Position numbers and translations under genes: made by a program. Below are positions 27,301 to 36,226 of a DNA stretch of 64,000 nt, in pieces. Position 1 is the stretch's first letter; every line of letters starts with the position of its first letter. Source of the DNA: Endozoicomonas elysicola (GTDB lineage Bacteria; Pseudomonadota; Gammaproteobacteria; Pseudomonadales; Endozoicomonadaceae); NCBI RefSeq assembly GCF_000710775.1, contig NZ_JOJP01000001.1, positions 4,105,810 to 4,169,809 of the forward strand. The letters run 5' to 3'. The notes below the pieces were generated by a model. The model was not told where the DNA came from. It ran no database searches and saw nothing but the letters and a program-made list of their open reading frames with translations.

Positions 27301-28504
27301 TCAAGTGCCAAATTGTAGGCATAATGACTTTAGCCTTAATCTCTTTTTTAGCCTCCCCAGATGCTAATGCTTCCCCTAACTCCCACTCCCTGAGTATTTG
27401 AGCATCAAGTGGATTTTCTGATACTGACTGAGGTTGAGGAGTCTTCATTATTACTGGAACCCGCCGCTTTATTGATAGAATAACCCTATCACCACTATCT
27501 ATATTAAAATTCATCTCAAAAACAGTGTCTTCCCCCCCCCCCCCTTCTTTAACAACGATTTCTTCCAGAATTTCCAGTATAGGGTGGTGTCTATCAGCCA
27601 AATAATATCCGCTACAGAAGGGATCAGAATACGTATTAAGCTCTTCTAGTAATTTTAATAAGCAGGAATGATTCCTTAAGTAATCGGTCGTTTCACGGCA
27701 CTCCAACATCAGACTACCTCTTTCCATAGTTTCTTTTGGAACAGAAAGCATTCTTGACAGTTCTTCATATTGTGCATCTGATATTGCCTCTTTTAGTCGA
27801 ACCTTCAAATCGTCCAGTGATAAAAGAGAAACCGGCGCAGAACTTTTACTGGATATGCCTATATCAGTCTTGCATACTGAGTTTTCACCCAAGCTCTCTT
27901 CCAACAGCCCACTTGGCTCCTCACCCATTACTTTTGATCTGACAGACATACCCCCTGATACTTGCGTAAGTCTTCTCGCAATAGACTCAGTGGGTACGAT
28001 TGTCCTTGCCTGTACAAACGGATCATCTTTAGCAAGCTGCCTTTCTGGCTCCCTTAAGAGAGTAGTATCCACTGGCTGATCAAATGGTAATAGTAGAGGG
28101 ACCTTCGTTCTTGAAGCCTTAGATCTTTTTGAAAATTTAACATTACGATCCTGACGAACATCCTGAAATTCATCAGTAAAGGGTACAGATTCAACTTCTT
28201 GATTCTGCCCTAAAGAGTTCAATGGTCGTCCACTTAAAAAAGACGCTGATTCTATTTTGTATGGACAAACACTACGTTCATCCATTAATGAAACTGCCGA
28301 AAAACTCTGTGTTGTTGCTTCCTGCTGCCCAGAAGAATTGAGTAAGAATGTTGACTCATCACATGGCTGAACATTTCGCACCCCATTTTCAGAAGAGAAC
28401 CTTCCTCCTTCACGATATTTGCCTCCCTCCGTTGTTTCATTCCCTCGAGTTAGAGAAGGCTCATGGCTCATGCTGGTCAATGATTTATGGCCTGCTCCTT
28501 CCAT
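24341..28504 (-). CDS. Very large protein of unknown function with a possible kinase-like core and a G13 coding tract
   Basis: 1387 residues, no signal peptide, and no family I recognise. Residues 1-240 are Ser/Glu/Gln-rich and look disordered. A helical region lies near 240-330. From about 650 to 850 the layout resembles a protein-kinase C-lobe: a helix (LELLVMYLVRDINRLL), then NIDGNPENFVI with Asp716 and Asn721 in the HxDxxxxN spacing but Asn in place of His, then FTLIDQ with Asp733 where DFG would be, and a hydrophobic helix (FEFGLFFIPVMLF) like helix F. No clear P-loop or beta-3 lysine was found. AGGG precedes the ATG by eight bases. Codon 320 falls in a G13 run, so the reading frame is slippage-prone. 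Composition is more AT-rich than neighbouring core genes by eye. Confidence 0.7.
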   Translation of the reverse strand: MEGAGHKSLTSMSHEPSLTRGNETTEGGKYREGGRFSSENGVRNVQPCDESTFLLNSSGQQEATTQSFSAVSLMDERSVCPYKIESASFLSGRPLNSLGQNQEVESVPFTDEFQDVRQDRNVKFSKRSKASRTKVPLLLPFDQPVDTTLLREPERQLAKDDPFVQARTIVPTESIARRLTQVSGGMSVRSKVMGEEPSGLLEESLGENSVCKTDIGISSKSSAPVSLLSLDDLKVRLKEAISDAQYEELSRMLSVPKETMERGSLMLECRETTDYLRNHSCLLKLLEELNTYSDPFCSGYYLADRHHPILEILEEIVVKEGGGGEDTVFEMNFNIDSGDRVILSIKRRVPVIMKTPQPQSVSENPLDAQILREWELGEALASGEAKKEIKAKVIMPTIWHLKPKTFKNPDLFSALKERISNSSCDITIMVKFRDRPSMDQEKTGRGDRLATSRKNPKDFYRSEIMRLPWGDQYPKFIEIQVPFIRDIPVKDSDLIDLRKEPLRNKSHTGSYPNLQYVCDQAEVTARNMDPDKPENNAMGGDHRGAGIGVNTCDFIEFPSLVEKIGVPTLDMLEATIADVTTTATGTLNKYIENLAGLRNQNFKCCRSLGFIVGMSSNQRSKRVHANSESDNGSGNHKAEKLAEGTQDKTNKYRYALIQARFSEQEKFGTMITDPMVSALTVLNILNLELLVMYLVRDINRLLEMPGFKRVIKINIDGNPENFVIRNGWFTLIDQTPANSSINDCVFPGNKFLTKAWFKRREDFNHKLSTVFEFGLFFIPVMLFRLFHPTDADYSVFEEEGVFDTKMKDQVERQKIILDTLLGWLALDNDLVKWVESCFFSFMKKDLSIDLIEGGNCGSFIEKLSDGFNNFICGGRLPENHSVGFGSLDQASQVKFLHVCLRVVYKHLGKIKSDEKENLQEKRLVEGAYRGVTVGLSISGCYSGAEVSAILKNITCREVSVYSPLGIEDSFYRALSGSSDLPENDWGLGRDNIEVFKEELISRTKWKAVNAKNRKTIPVIMKSLDKIFVKRIDFLLVSLGCGSDKDIRAQKFSWLDSSDSAERIAVEEFRGDDSYNKCVLSLKNPTIILVNHQMNPPYLIRDVEKFQWSLVTLKDERSISVPSYRFNYKVTYAQKVSAFEQMLFDGFLSEFDKIYQQLTEGRRKNVQDFGGSFLEKMMTHLPEDCGSWQSSGNREGGAYLSMRLSLKKTSRIMLLFRVFRDVLRDANAVLPSRIYAHIPHADSGYYVCLSFRKFGGYLSRSFGKAYLPEQLEGEVAKSPTAKVISFFLSGVMGSNTGDIVAVKGENIGVRGYVGYLGRGPDNRPILSGYSNGGEPFRVFPEGFVKDRSLSDQNRRLMLNVPDQSRAYGGENLPSLDAVSLFHPVNTDG
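27532..27544 (-). repeat. G13 mononucleotide tract inside a coding sequence
   Basis: Thirteen C on the plus strand (G13 in the mRNA), encoding GGGG plus the first base of the next Glu codon, in the 1387-residue gene. The current length keeps the gene open. A change of one or two bases would truncate the protein soon after residue 323. Such tracts are classic slipped-strand switches, but sequencing or assembly error is also possible. Confidence 0.85.
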
Positions 28505-28903
28505 CTTAAAGACCCTACTGTTTCAATTTTATTCAGGCAGTAAATCTCCTATCATTATAAACTCTATTTCTAATTATCAATCTATTTAGAAATACTTTAA
28601 CAATCGACTATTAGCTCATTACCAATCATCTTTTTTTGATACATAGAATTCAGGGCATCCTTAATTACCCATGATATCCATCAGCACGGAAACTTCAGAC
28701 AAGTCGAATGATGCAGCAGTTGTGACTCCATGTGCAATTCGTTCAAGACAACTTGAGTGCGGTATGATCAATATGAACTAATGCCCACGGCTTGAGCCGT
28801 TCTGCGTTGCTTACTACTTATGTGGAATAGAAAACATTCCTGAACATAACAGGTTCACTCGAATGCTCAGGAACTATGAAGTGGGAAAATTGCGAATTAA
28901 TTC
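28505..28903. other. Intergenic region between ruvB and the 1387-residue gene
   Basis: 399 bp without a gene I can support. A small ACGGCT/AGCCGT hairpin lies near 28788-28801. The ybgC thioesterase gene expected next to tolQ is not here, and I see no remnant of it. Confidence 0.5.
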
Positions 28904-29911
28904 TTATGGCTCAGAATAATCAAAACCAAAGTGCAGGTAAGCATTTTTGGTCAACACCCGTCCTCTTGGCGTCCTCATAATGTAACCCTGTTGAATCAAA
29001 TAAGGCTCTAAAACATCTTCAATGGTATCCCTCTCTTCACTGATGGCAGCTGCCAGACTGTCGACACCAACCGGACCTCCATCAAATTTTTCAATCATTG
29101 CTAACAAAAGACGGCGATCCATATGATCAAAACCACTGGCATCAACATCCAGCATATTCAAGGCAGCATCAGCAATTTCACGGGTTAGAGAACCATCGCC
29201 CTTTACTTCAGCGTAGTCCCTGACCCTTCGCAGCAGCCTGTTGGAAATACGTGGTGTCCCCCTTGAGCGCCTTGCTACTTCATTAGCTGCATCCATATCT
29301 ATATGAACACCCAAAATTGATGCTGAGCGAAGTATTATGCTAGTTAGGTCCGCCACGCTATAAAACTCAAGCCGCTGTACAATCCCAAACCGATCTCTCA
29401 ACGGTGAAGTCAGCAATCCAGCCCGTGTTGTTGCGCCCACAAGCGTAAAGGGAGGAAGGTCCAGCTTGATAGAACGAGCTGCAGGCCCTTCGCCAATCAT
29501 AATATCGAGCTGATAGTCTTCCATCGCCGGATAGAGAACCTCCTCAACAGCAGGGCTGAGACGGTGGATTTCATCTATGAAAAGAATATCATTTGGCTCA
29601 AGATTCGTTAGAAGTGCAGCAAGGTCTCCCGCTTTTTCAATAACCGGCCCGGAAGTTGAGCGGATGTTACTGCCCATCTCATTAGCAAGAATATGGGACA
29701 ACGTTGTCTTACCTAATCCAGGAGGACCAAAAATCAATGTATGGTCCAGAGCATCACCACGCTTGCGAGCTGCCTGGATAAAGATTTCCATCTGTTCTCT
29801 AACCTTTGGCTGTCCTGTATATTCACTCAGCCTGACGGGTCGAATGGCCCGATCCTGAGCCTCTTCGTTCGGGCGCTCACTGGCCGAAATTAAGCGATCC
29901 GCTTCAATCAT
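28904..29911 (-). CDS. ruvB: Holliday junction branch migration ATPase RuvB
   Basis: A 335-residue AAA+ motor that, with RuvA, drives branch migration at Holliday junctions. Walker A is GPPGLGKTT (near residue 58), Walker B is LFIDEIHRL (near 108), sensor 1 is LVGATTRAG (near 155), and a C-terminal winged helix ends with TPRGRVLT. The ATG at 29911 is preferred over an in-frame TTG at 29923. In most relatives ruvA directly precedes it; here rarD on the other strand separates them. Confidence 0.96.
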   Translation of the reverse strand: MIEADRLISASERPNEEAQDRAIRPVRLSEYTGQPKVREQMEIFIQAARKRGDALDHTLIFGPPGLGKTTLSHILANEMGSNIRSTSGPVIEKAGDLAALLTNLEPNDILFIDEIHRLSPAVEEVLYPAMEDYQLDIMIGEGPAARSIKLDLPPFTLVGATTRAGLLTSPLRDRFGIVQRLEFYSVADLTSIILRSASILGVHIDMDAANEVARRSRGTPRISNRLLRRVRDYAEVKGDGSLTREIADAALNMLDVDASGFDHMDRRLLLAMIEKFDGGPVGVDSLAAAISEERDTIEDVLEPYLIQQGYIMRTPRGRVLTKNAYLHFGFDYSEP

Positions 29912-30070
29912 AATATTTCCCAAGAATCTTCTTTAAACAGACTAACACTTACAATTCTCCATGCGAACGGATATTCACGGATTGCCAAGCTTGCCGGATA
30001 TTTTGTCTAATACTAGAATCCAACAGCTGTCCGCAAGTATGCGGTAAATCTCTAACTTGGCAGAGTAGTA

Positions 30071-30967
30071 ATGTCATCGTCAGTATCCTCCACCGGACTG
30101 GGTTATTCGATCCTCGCATCGCTGATGTTTGGTCTGATACCCTGGTATGTCCAGTGGCTTAACCCATTAGACGGCTCCCTTCTGTTCTGGAACCGCATTC
30201 TCTTTTCATCAATAACAGCACTGGCATCTTTACTGTTGTTGAGAAAATTTCGCCTGTTTCAACAACTGCTCAAAGAACCAGAAAATATGTTGTGGCTTGC
30301 CGCTGGCACTTTACTGGTAGGCTTTCAATGGTGGCTGTTTGTCTGGGCTCCAATTAATGAACTGACTACAGAGCTCTCTCTGGGCTACTTTCTGCTACCA
30401 CTAACGCTGGTTCTGACTGGTCGCGTGGTGTATGGGGAAAAGTTGAGGCCTTTACAAATGACGGGAGCAGCCCTCGCAGCCATTGGTGTTGCCCATGAGA
30501 TCTACCAGTTCGGCAGCCTGTCATGGGTTCCGGTTGCCGTTGCCGCAGGTTACCCTCTTTACTTTCTCATTCGCAGAAAAGTGAAGGTACACACGCTGGC
30601 CTGCTTTATGTTTGAAAACCTTTTACTGCTTCCGTTCGCGATCTTTGCTATCGCATCCCATGAAGGCTTCCTCCAAACGCTTTCAGCAAACACCGATCTC
30701 TACTACTTACTCCCAGGACTTGGCATACTCTGCACTCTAGCCATGCTGATTTATGTAGCTGCTTCAAAGGCATTGCCTGTCAGCCTGTTCGGTCTCCTGA
30801 GTTACTTGGAACCCGCCATTATCTTTATGGTAGCCATATTCATTCTGAAAGAGCCGTTACCGTCGTCACAATGGGCTACTTACGGTTTCATTTGGCTGGC
30901 AACGGCGATCATTTGCATCGACTCCATTCGAATTGTCCGAAAGCCAGCTATTGCCGGTGCCCCTTAA
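30071..30967 (+). CDS. rarD: RarD-type EamA/DMT superfamily transporter
   Basis: A 298-residue inner membrane protein with ten predicted helices, opening with [22 protein letters not shown]. The [11 protein letters not shown] and [21 protein letters not shown] segments are typical of RarD. The physiological substrate of RarD is not firmly known. It lies on the plus strand between ruvB and ruvA, and its end overlaps the convergent ruvA end by four bases. Confidence 0.9.
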   Translation: MSSSVSSTGLGYSILASLMFGLIPWYVQWLNPLDGSLLFWNRILFSSITALASLLLLRKFRLFQQLLKEPENMLWLAAGTLLVGFQWWLFVWAPINELTTELSLGYFLLPLTLVLTGRVVYGEKLRPLQMTGAALAAIGVAHEIYQFGSLSWVPVAVAAGYPLYFLIRRKVKVHTLACFMFENLLLLPFAIFAIASHEGFLQTLSANTDLYYLLPGLGILCTLAMLIYVAASKALPVSLFGLLSYLEPAIIFMVAIFILKEPLPSSQWATYGFIWLATAIICIDSIRIVRKPAIAGAP

Positions 30968-31581
30968 ATCATACTACGTAAAGCCTGTCGTATAACTTCT
31001 TCACTGGACAGGCCTTCAACTTTAATTCGACCTATCACTTTACTGGCTTCCTGAGGCTTATAGCCAAGGGCAACCAGCGCACTAACAGCCTCCTGCTCAG
31101 TATCTACAACCTGCCTTTCAGCAGCCTGCCCTAAGGGGGTTCCACTCAAACCATCATAGGCTGCAGCGGTGTTATCCCATTTCGACAGTTTATCCCTTAA
31201 TTCAACGATCAACCGTTCTGCCGTTTTCTTACCGACTCCAGGCAACTTCACCAAAGTAGAACTATCACCATCATGAACGCAGCGTATGAAGTCCGAAGCC
31301 TCTATGCCAGACAACAGGGTCAAACCCAGTTTTGGACCGACACCATTCACTTTTATCAATGTGCGAAACAGTTCCCTCTCCCTGGCGTCACTAAAACCAT
31401 AAAGCAACTGAGCATCTTCTCTTACCACAAAGTGGGTATACAGTGTTGTTTCCACACCTATTTCCGGCAAGCGATAAAACACTGACATTGGCGCTTCAAC
31501 TTCATAGCCAACACCACCAACCTCAATTAATAGATTGGGCGCTTGCTTTTCCAGCAAAATACCACGAAGTCTGCCTATCAT
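30964..31581 (-). CDS. ruvA: Holliday junction DNA-binding protein RuvA
   Basis: A 205-residue protein that binds four-way junctions as tetramers and loads RuvB. It begins MIGRLRGIL, with the OB-fold domain to about residue 63, helix-hairpin-helix motifs ([17 protein letters not shown] near 72; [23 protein letters not shown] near 107) and the RuvB-binding C-terminal helices ([12 protein letters not shown] near 160). The ATG at 31581 is preferred over a TTG two codons upstream. Confidence 0.96.
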   Translation of the reverse strand: MIGRLRGILLEKQAPNLLIEVGGVGYEVEAPMSVFYRLPEIGVETTLYTHFVVREDAQLLYGFSDARERELFRTLIKVNGVGPKLGLTLLSGIEASDFIRCVHDGDSSTLVKLPGVGKKTAERLIVELRDKLSKWDNTAAAYDGLSGTPLGQAAERQVVDTEQEAVSALVALGYKPQEASKVIGRIKVEGLSSEEVIRQALRSMI

Positions 31582-31694
31582 AACCAAGCTTCTCTTCTAA
31601 CCAGTCCGTTACTGTTACTGACAAACAGACTTCATCTCTGAACTCTGCTTTAAAAAAACAATCCAAGTACAAACACTAATACGCGGAGATACCA

Positions 31695-32222
31695 ATGAAG
31701 CATCCATATCATTTGTTCAATTTGATCTGGAAGCTTTTACCCACTGCTAATATTCAGTGCAATATAGCCAATCTTACAAACCTTCAGTACCAAAACCATC
31801 TGAAACAATGCTCAGAAAGCAGTGAGTTAACATCACACCACCCGAGAATTGATAAACCAAAACGTACGTTATCCACTTACCTGCACCGCTTGAGCCGAAT
31901 ACCGCTAAGAGAACGAGCCCTGGTCATACTTCGAAGCGCTCATTTACAAGGTGCACTCAATGCCAACTCTCCACTCATCAGCAGTGCAATCGACCATGGA
32001 CTTAGCAACAGCGATATCCAGCTGATCAAAGTCGGACACAAAGCTGTTGGCTGGAATAAACATGAGTCACTGGTTATTCGGACGGTAGATAATCTTCACT
32101 TACACCAACAAATGACCCCGAACCAGTGGCGAGTACTCTCCAGAACCTATGATCCCAGCCAGATTTTTGATCTGGTTATCTACAGCGCTGCTTTCCACCT
32201 GACCTGTTTCTCTGACCAGTAA
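31695..32222 (+). CDS. Carboxymuconolactone-decarboxylase-like (AhpD-fold) protein
   Basis: 175 residues. From about residue 60 the pattern matches the CMD/AhpD fold: IPLRERALVILRSAHLQGA, then IDHGLSNSDIQLIKVG, then a helix with WNKHESLVIRTVDNL, QQMTPNQWRVLSRTYDPSQIFDLVIYSAAFHL. The CxxC of AhpD peroxidase relatives is absent, so redox activity is unlikely. The first 55 residues are unrelated and may be irregular. GGAG lies six bases before the ATG. It occupies the plus strand between ruvA and ruvC. Specific function unknown. Confidence 0.65.
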   Translation: MKHPYHLFNLIWKLLPTANIQCNIANLTNLQYQNHLKQCSESSELTSHHPRIDKPKRTLSTYLHRLSRIPLRERALVILRSAHLQGALNANSPLISSAIDHGLSNSDIQLIKVGHKAVGWNKHESLVIRTVDNLHLHQQMTPNQWRVLSRTYDPSQIFDLVIYSAAFHLTCFSDQ

Positions 32223-32233
32223 TCATTTAATAT

Positions 32234-32758
32234 CTAACGATTCAACAGGCGACGATTTCTTCTCCCAGTAGCACCAGCCATACGGATCAGGCTTGCACGG
32301 GTGTGAGAGTGGCATAGCGCCACCGCCAAAGCATCTGCAGCGTCAGCCTGAGGAGTTTTATCAAGTTTAAGAATCGACACTATCATATGCTGAACCTGCG
32401 ACTTTTCTGCTGAACCTTTGCCAACTACCGCTTGTTTGACCTGCCGGGCAGAATACTCAGAAACCTCCAAGCCATGATTAACTGCAGCAACAATAGCAGC
32501 CCCGCGAGCCTGACCAAGTTTCAGTGCAGAATCTGCATTCCGCGCCATAAAGACCTGTTCAATGCCTACCGACTGAGGGTTATACATTTCAATGACAGAA
32601 TTGATACCCTGAAACACCTGTAAAAGCCTTTCTGGTAGTGGTCCATCCTGTATGCGGATACAGCCTGATGCCACATATTTACAATGAGATCCGATCTCCT
32701 CAATCACTCCATACCCGGTAATCCTGGACCCGGGATCAATACCCAACAAAATGGCCAT
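32234..32758 (-). CDS. ruvC: Holliday junction endonuclease RuvC
   Basis: A 174-residue resolvase cutting four-way junctions with two metal ions. The first catalytic Asp is in [14 protein letters not shown] (near residue 7), the Glu in VGIEQVF (near 66), and acidic residues in [17 protein letters not shown] (near 138). The ATG at 32758 starts [10 protein letters not shown]; an 18-residue upstream extension to 32812 is not family-like. It is followed by the CMD-like gene on the opposite strand rather than by ruvA. Confidence 0.95.
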   Translation of the reverse strand: MAILLGIDPGSRITGYGVIEEIGSHCKYVASGCIRIQDGPLPERLLQVFQGINSVIEMYNPQSVGIEQVFMARNADSALKLGQARGAAIVAAVNHGLEVSEYSARQVKQAVVGKGSAEKSQVQHMIVSILKLDKTPQADAADALAVALCHSHTRASLIRMAGATGRRNRRLLNR

Positions 32759-32929
32759 TCCATTCCTGTTCCAAATGCGTCGCTTCAAAAAGAATACTGT
32801 ATATACATACACGTTTCCAGCACTTATCCGCTATTACAATTTTGAAACACTGCATTACCAAAATACGCTACGAAAGCAATCTCCTCCGACTTACCCTTGA
32901 ACGAGAGTTTTAGGGAGTCAGCTTGCCAG

Positions 32930-33013
32930 ATGAATAATCAAGTAAAAACATTACTGACCATTGCCAGCGTCACTCTGGCGCTTTTTCTTATCACTCTGGC
33001 TTTTAATCTGTAA
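32930..33013 (+). CDS. Possible 27-residue membrane miniprotein
   Basis: ATG at 32930 opens MNNQVKTLLTIASVTL and continues ALFLITLAFNL before TAA: a polar start, one hydrophobic helix of about 20 residues and a short end, which is the look of known small inner membrane proteins. AGGGAG lies 12 bases upstream, rather far. It is on the plus strand in the ruvC-yebC gap. Too short for statistics; it may be chance. Confidence 0.3.
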   Translation: MNNQVKTLLTIASVTLALFLITLAFNL

Positions 33014-33038
33014 TGCATCTCCTAAACGCCGAGCAACC

Positions 33039-33186
33039 CCTGAAAATTGCTCCCCCATTTTCAGGGTACAGTACTTACCTTTATATATTGGCAATTGCTC
33101 TTCGGTAACCGCTCCTGCGTTTTCGGCATACCACACATCCCTGTGTATTCCCTGAAAATTGCTCCTGCATTTTCAGGATACAGTAC
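33039..33186. repeat. Three diverged tandem hairpin repeats (family D)
   Basis: Units start at 33039 and 33151 with CCTGAAAATTGCTCC, followed by ATTTTCAGG and TACAGTAC. A middle unit (about 33090-33150) has GCTCCTGCGTTTTCGGCATACC in register but more changes. Each outer unit folds as CCTGAAAAT/ATTTTCAGG. Period about 56 bp. Located between ruvC and yebC. No spacers of CRISPR type and no coding role seen. Confidence 0.7.
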
Positions 33187-33198
33187 ATCCATGTACAT

Positions 33199-33225
33199 AA
33201 AAAAACCCGGAAGAGTCCGGGTTTT
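33199..33225 (-). terminator. Intrinsic terminator of yebC
   Basis: On the minus strand AAAACCCGGACTC, a short loop, CCGGGTTTTTT: a GC stem with a T-run about 25 bp after the yebC stop codon. Confidence 0.85.
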
Positions 33226-33250
33226 CAGGAAAAGCATAGCTGTCAATCTA

Positions 33251-33997
33251 TCAGCCCAACTGCTCCATTATCTCTGCGGAAATATCTGCATTGGTGTAAA
33301 CATTCTGAACGTCATCCAGATCTTCCAGACGATCAATCAGTTTCATGATTTTCTCCGCCCCAGCCAGATCCAACTCAGTCTGCAGTGAAGCAATCATTGC
33401 CACCTCACCACCCGCTGGTGTAAGACCTGCAGCTTCAAGAGCGTCCTTAACCGCCATGAACTCAGTCCACTCAGTCAGTACTTCAACAGAACCATCATCA
33501 TTACTGACAACGTCCTCTGCACCCGCTTCCAGAGCTGCGTCCATTACCTGCTCTTCGTCGACCCCTTCCTCAAAGAAGATCTGGCCTTTACGCTCGAACA
33601 GATAAGCAACCGAACCATCAGTTCCCAGGTTACCACCATGCTTGGAAAACGCATGTCGCACTTCAGCCACAGTTCGGTTACGGTTATCAGTCAGGCACTC
33701 AACCAGAACCGCAATGCCACCTGCTCCATAGCCTTCATAGGTGACTTCTTCCATATTGGAGTCATCATCACCACCAACCCCTCTGGCAATGGCCCGGTTA
33801 ATGGTATCCCGGGTCATGTTGGCAGCCAGCGCTTTATCAACAATCGCTCTCAGCTTCGGATTATCTTCAACCGCACCACCACCCTGCTTGGCAGCAACCA
33901 CCAACTCACGAATGATTTTGGTAAAAACCTTGCCCCGCTTAGCATCCTGCGCCGCCTTGCGGTGTTTGATATTGGCCCATTTACTATGACCTGCCAT
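33251..33997 (-). CDS. yebC: YebC/PmpR family protein
   Basis: 248 residues, starting [22 protein letters not shown], the family signature, with [12 protein letters not shown] near residue 92 and [12 protein letters not shown] near 128. Members are described as transcription factors and, more recently, as ribosome-associated factors that relieve stalling at proline stretches. Between aspS upstream and ruvC downstream, the standard order. Confidence 0.95.
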   Translation of the reverse strand: MAGHSKWANIKHRKAAQDAKRGKVFTKIIRELVVAAKQGGGAVEDNPKLRAIVDKALAANMTRDTINRAIARGVGGDDDSNMEEVTYEGYGAGGIAVLVECLTDNRNRTVAEVRHAFSKHGGNLGTDGSVAYLFERKGQIFFEEGVDEEQVMDAALEAGAEDVVSNDDGSVEVLTEWTEFMAVKDALEAAGLTPAGGEVAMIASLQTELDLAGAEKIMKLIDRLEDLDDVQNVYTNADISAEIMEQLG

Positions 33998-34076
33998 AGA
34001 AAACCTCTATTTGAAACGCTTTACTGGCAATCACTTTTTGCAAGAGAACCCACAAAAGAGCGACTGCCATTATTAA

Positions 34077-35861
34077 TCAGTGACTAGTTGCAGAAGCCGG
34101 ATCACGACGAATGCGCAGGTTCAGATCACGGAGCTGCTGACTTTCCACTTCACCCGGTGCCTGAGTCAGCAAACAGGAAGCTGACTGGGTTTTCGGGAAA
34201 GCAATCACTTCCCGAATATTGGTAGTGCCACACAGCAACATCACCAGACGATCCAAACCAAATGCCAGACCACCGTGAGGAGGTGCACCGTATTTCAGCG
34301 CATCCAGCAGGAAGCCGAATTTTTCACGCTGCTCTTCTTCCTGAATATCCAGTACACGGAATACCGCCTGCTGCATCTCCTGACGATGAATACGGACGGA
34401 ACCACCGCCTACTTCGTAACCATTCAGAACCATATCATAAGCACGAGACAGTGCCTGGGCAGGATTAGCCTCTAGCTCTTCAGGAGTACAGGTTGGTGCA
34501 GTGAATGGATGGTGCAGCGCGGTCAAAGATCCAGTATCAGTCTCTTCAAACATCGGGAAGTCAACAACCCACAATGGCGCCCAGTCACAGGTGTAAAGAT
34601 TCAAATCCTCACCCACTTTGCAGCGCAGAGCACCCAGAGCTTCATTGACGATGGTTTCTTTATCCGCACCAAAGAAGACAATATCACCGTTAGCAGCACC
34701 GATACGGGACATAATATTCAGAGTAACTTCATCCCCCAGGAACTTGATGATAGGAGACTGAAGGCCCTCAACGCCCTTCTCCAGCTCATTCACCTTGATC
34801 CAGGCCAGACCTTTCGCGCCATAGATGCTGACAAACTTGGTATAGTCGTCAATTTGCTTGCGACTCAGCTCAGCTCCACCGGTGACTTTCAAAGCGGCTA
34901 CACGCCCTTTTGGGTCTTCCGCCGGTCCTTTAAATACCTTGAAATCGACACCAGCCATCAGATCAGCCACATCCACCAGCTCCAGAGGAATGCGCATGTC
35001 AGGCTTATCAGAACCAAAACGGCTCATGGCTTCGGCATAGGTCATGCGCGGAAACTCAGCGCCAAGGTCTACACCTTTCACCTCTGTGAACAGTTTTTTG
35101 ACCAGAGATTCAGTAATACCCATGATCTGCTCTTCATCCAGGAATGAAGTTTCAATATCGATCTGGGTAAATTCAGGCTGACGATCCGCACGCAAATCTT
35201 CATCACGGAAACATTTAACGATCTGGTAGTAACGATCAAAACCAGACACCATCAGCATCTGCTTGAACAGCTGTGGAGACTGTGGCAGAGCGTAAAAATG
35301 TCCAGGATGAACACGACTGGGAACCAGATAGTCACGAGCACCTTCTGGTGTCGCGCGGGTCAGCATCGGCGTTTCAATATCCAGAAAGCCATTATCTTCC
35401 ATAAAGCGACGCACAACAGAGGTTGCTTTACTGCGAAGAATCAGTTTTTCCTGCATCTCAGGGCGACGCAGATCAATAACACGGTTACGCAGGCGCACAT
35501 CTTCACCGACGTCAGTGTAACCTTCGATCTGGAACGGAGGAGTTTGGGCCTGGTTGAGAATTTCAACCTGCTTACCCAGAACTTCGATTGCCCCGGTAGA
35601 CATGTTGGTATTGACAGTACCTTCCGGACGAGGACGAACAATACCGGTAATTTTCAGAACGTATTCACTTCGAGCTTTGTCAGCCAGAGTAAATGCTTCT
35701 TCGGTATCGGGGTCAACGACCACCTGAGCCAGGCCTTCACGATCGCGCAGGTCCAGAAAAATCACGCCACCGTGGTCACGACGGCGATGAACCCAACCGC
35801 AGAGGGTGACTTCCTGCCCATCATGGGAAAGATTCAGTTCGCCGCAATAATGGCTGCGCAT
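34077..35861 (-). CDS. aspS: Aspartyl-tRNA synthetase
   Basis: A 594-residue class II synthetase. The OB-fold anticodon domain covers about residues 1-105 ([22 protein letters not shown] near 24). Motif 2 is [16 protein letters not shown] near 217, a GAD insertion domain spans about 280-420, and motif 3 is [13 protein letters not shown] near 530. The ATG at 35861 follows GAGG and starts MRSHYCGEL; an in-frame TTG four codons earlier is less likely. Heads the aspS-yebC segment, with fmdB-like gene upstream. Confidence 0.96.
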   Translation of the reverse strand: MRSHYCGELNLSHDGQEVTLCGWVHRRRDHGGVIFLDLRDREGLAQVVVDPDTEEAFTLADKARSEYVLKITGIVRPRPEGTVNTNMSTGAIEVLGKQVEILNQAQTPPFQIEGYTDVGEDVRLRNRVIDLRRPEMQEKLILRSKATSVVRRFMEDNGFLDIETPMLTRATPEGARDYLVPSRVHPGHFYALPQSPQLFKQMLMVSGFDRYYQIVKCFRDEDLRADRQPEFTQIDIETSFLDEEQIMGITESLVKKLFTEVKGVDLGAEFPRMTYAEAMSRFGSDKPDMRIPLELVDVADLMAGVDFKVFKGPAEDPKGRVAALKVTGGAELSRKQIDDYTKFVSIYGAKGLAWIKVNELEKGVEGLQSPIIKFLGDEVTLNIMSRIGAANGDIVFFGADKETIVNEALGALRCKVGEDLNLYTCDWAPLWVVDFPMFEETDTGSLTALHHPFTAPTCTPEELEANPAQALSRAYDMVLNGYEVGGGSVRIHRQEMQQAVFRVLDIQEEEQREKFGFLLDALKYGAPPHGGLAFGLDRLVMLLCGTTNIREVIAFPKTQSASCLLTQAPGEVESQQLRDLNLRIRRDPASATSH

Positions 35862-35923
35862 AATATACCTCAAATCAGGAATTCAAACAGACTTCACCCG
35901 AATAGCTATCAGCTATCTGGACA

Positions 35924-36196
35924 TCAATCACTGGTTGCCGGGCAACCACCACAACTGCTCTTACTATCTTTGGCTGGACAGTGGTTATCGCTGGAAGACA
36001 GGTTTTTCTTGCTGCTTCCTTTAAAGTCGGTTTCATACCAACCACCCCCTTTCAGCCTGAAGGCAGGTGCACTTAACAGTTTTTGCAGAGCTGGCTGACC
36101 ACAGGCCGGGCAATCACTCAATGGCGCATCACTGAATTTTTGAATGGCTTCAGTCACTTCAGCGCATTGCTCACACTGGTACTCATAGATCGGCAT
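35924..36196 (-). CDS. FmdB-family zinc ribbon protein
   Basis: A 90-residue small protein beginning MPIYEYQCEQC. Two CxxC knuckles (CEQC at residues 8-11, CPAC near 34) make a zinc ribbon, the FmdB regulatory protein signature. A C-terminal CGGC adds two cysteines. It lies 62 bp upstream of aspS, a common neighbourhood in Pseudomonas-like genomes. Function is not well defined. Confidence 0.88.
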   Translation of the reverse strand: MPIYEYQCEQCAEVTEAIQKFSDAPLSDCPACGQPALQKLLSAPAFRLKGGGWYETDFKGSSKKNLSSSDNHCPAKDSKSSCGGCPATSD

Positions 36197-36226
36197 TTAA
36201 GCTGGCCTACCCTTTACTCACAATCA

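Noticed and set aside
28505-28903. Remnant of ybgC or a transposase
   Set aside because: No frame in this gap gave a recognisable stretch of either protein.
33039-33186. CRISPR array
   Set aside because: Only three diverged units, each self-complementary, with no regular unique spacers and no cas genes.
34509-35147. Open frame of 212 codons on the plus strand
   Set aside because: Antisense to aspS, with no ribosome-binding site or recognisable domain. The 266-codon frame at 35298-36098 is rejected for the same reason.
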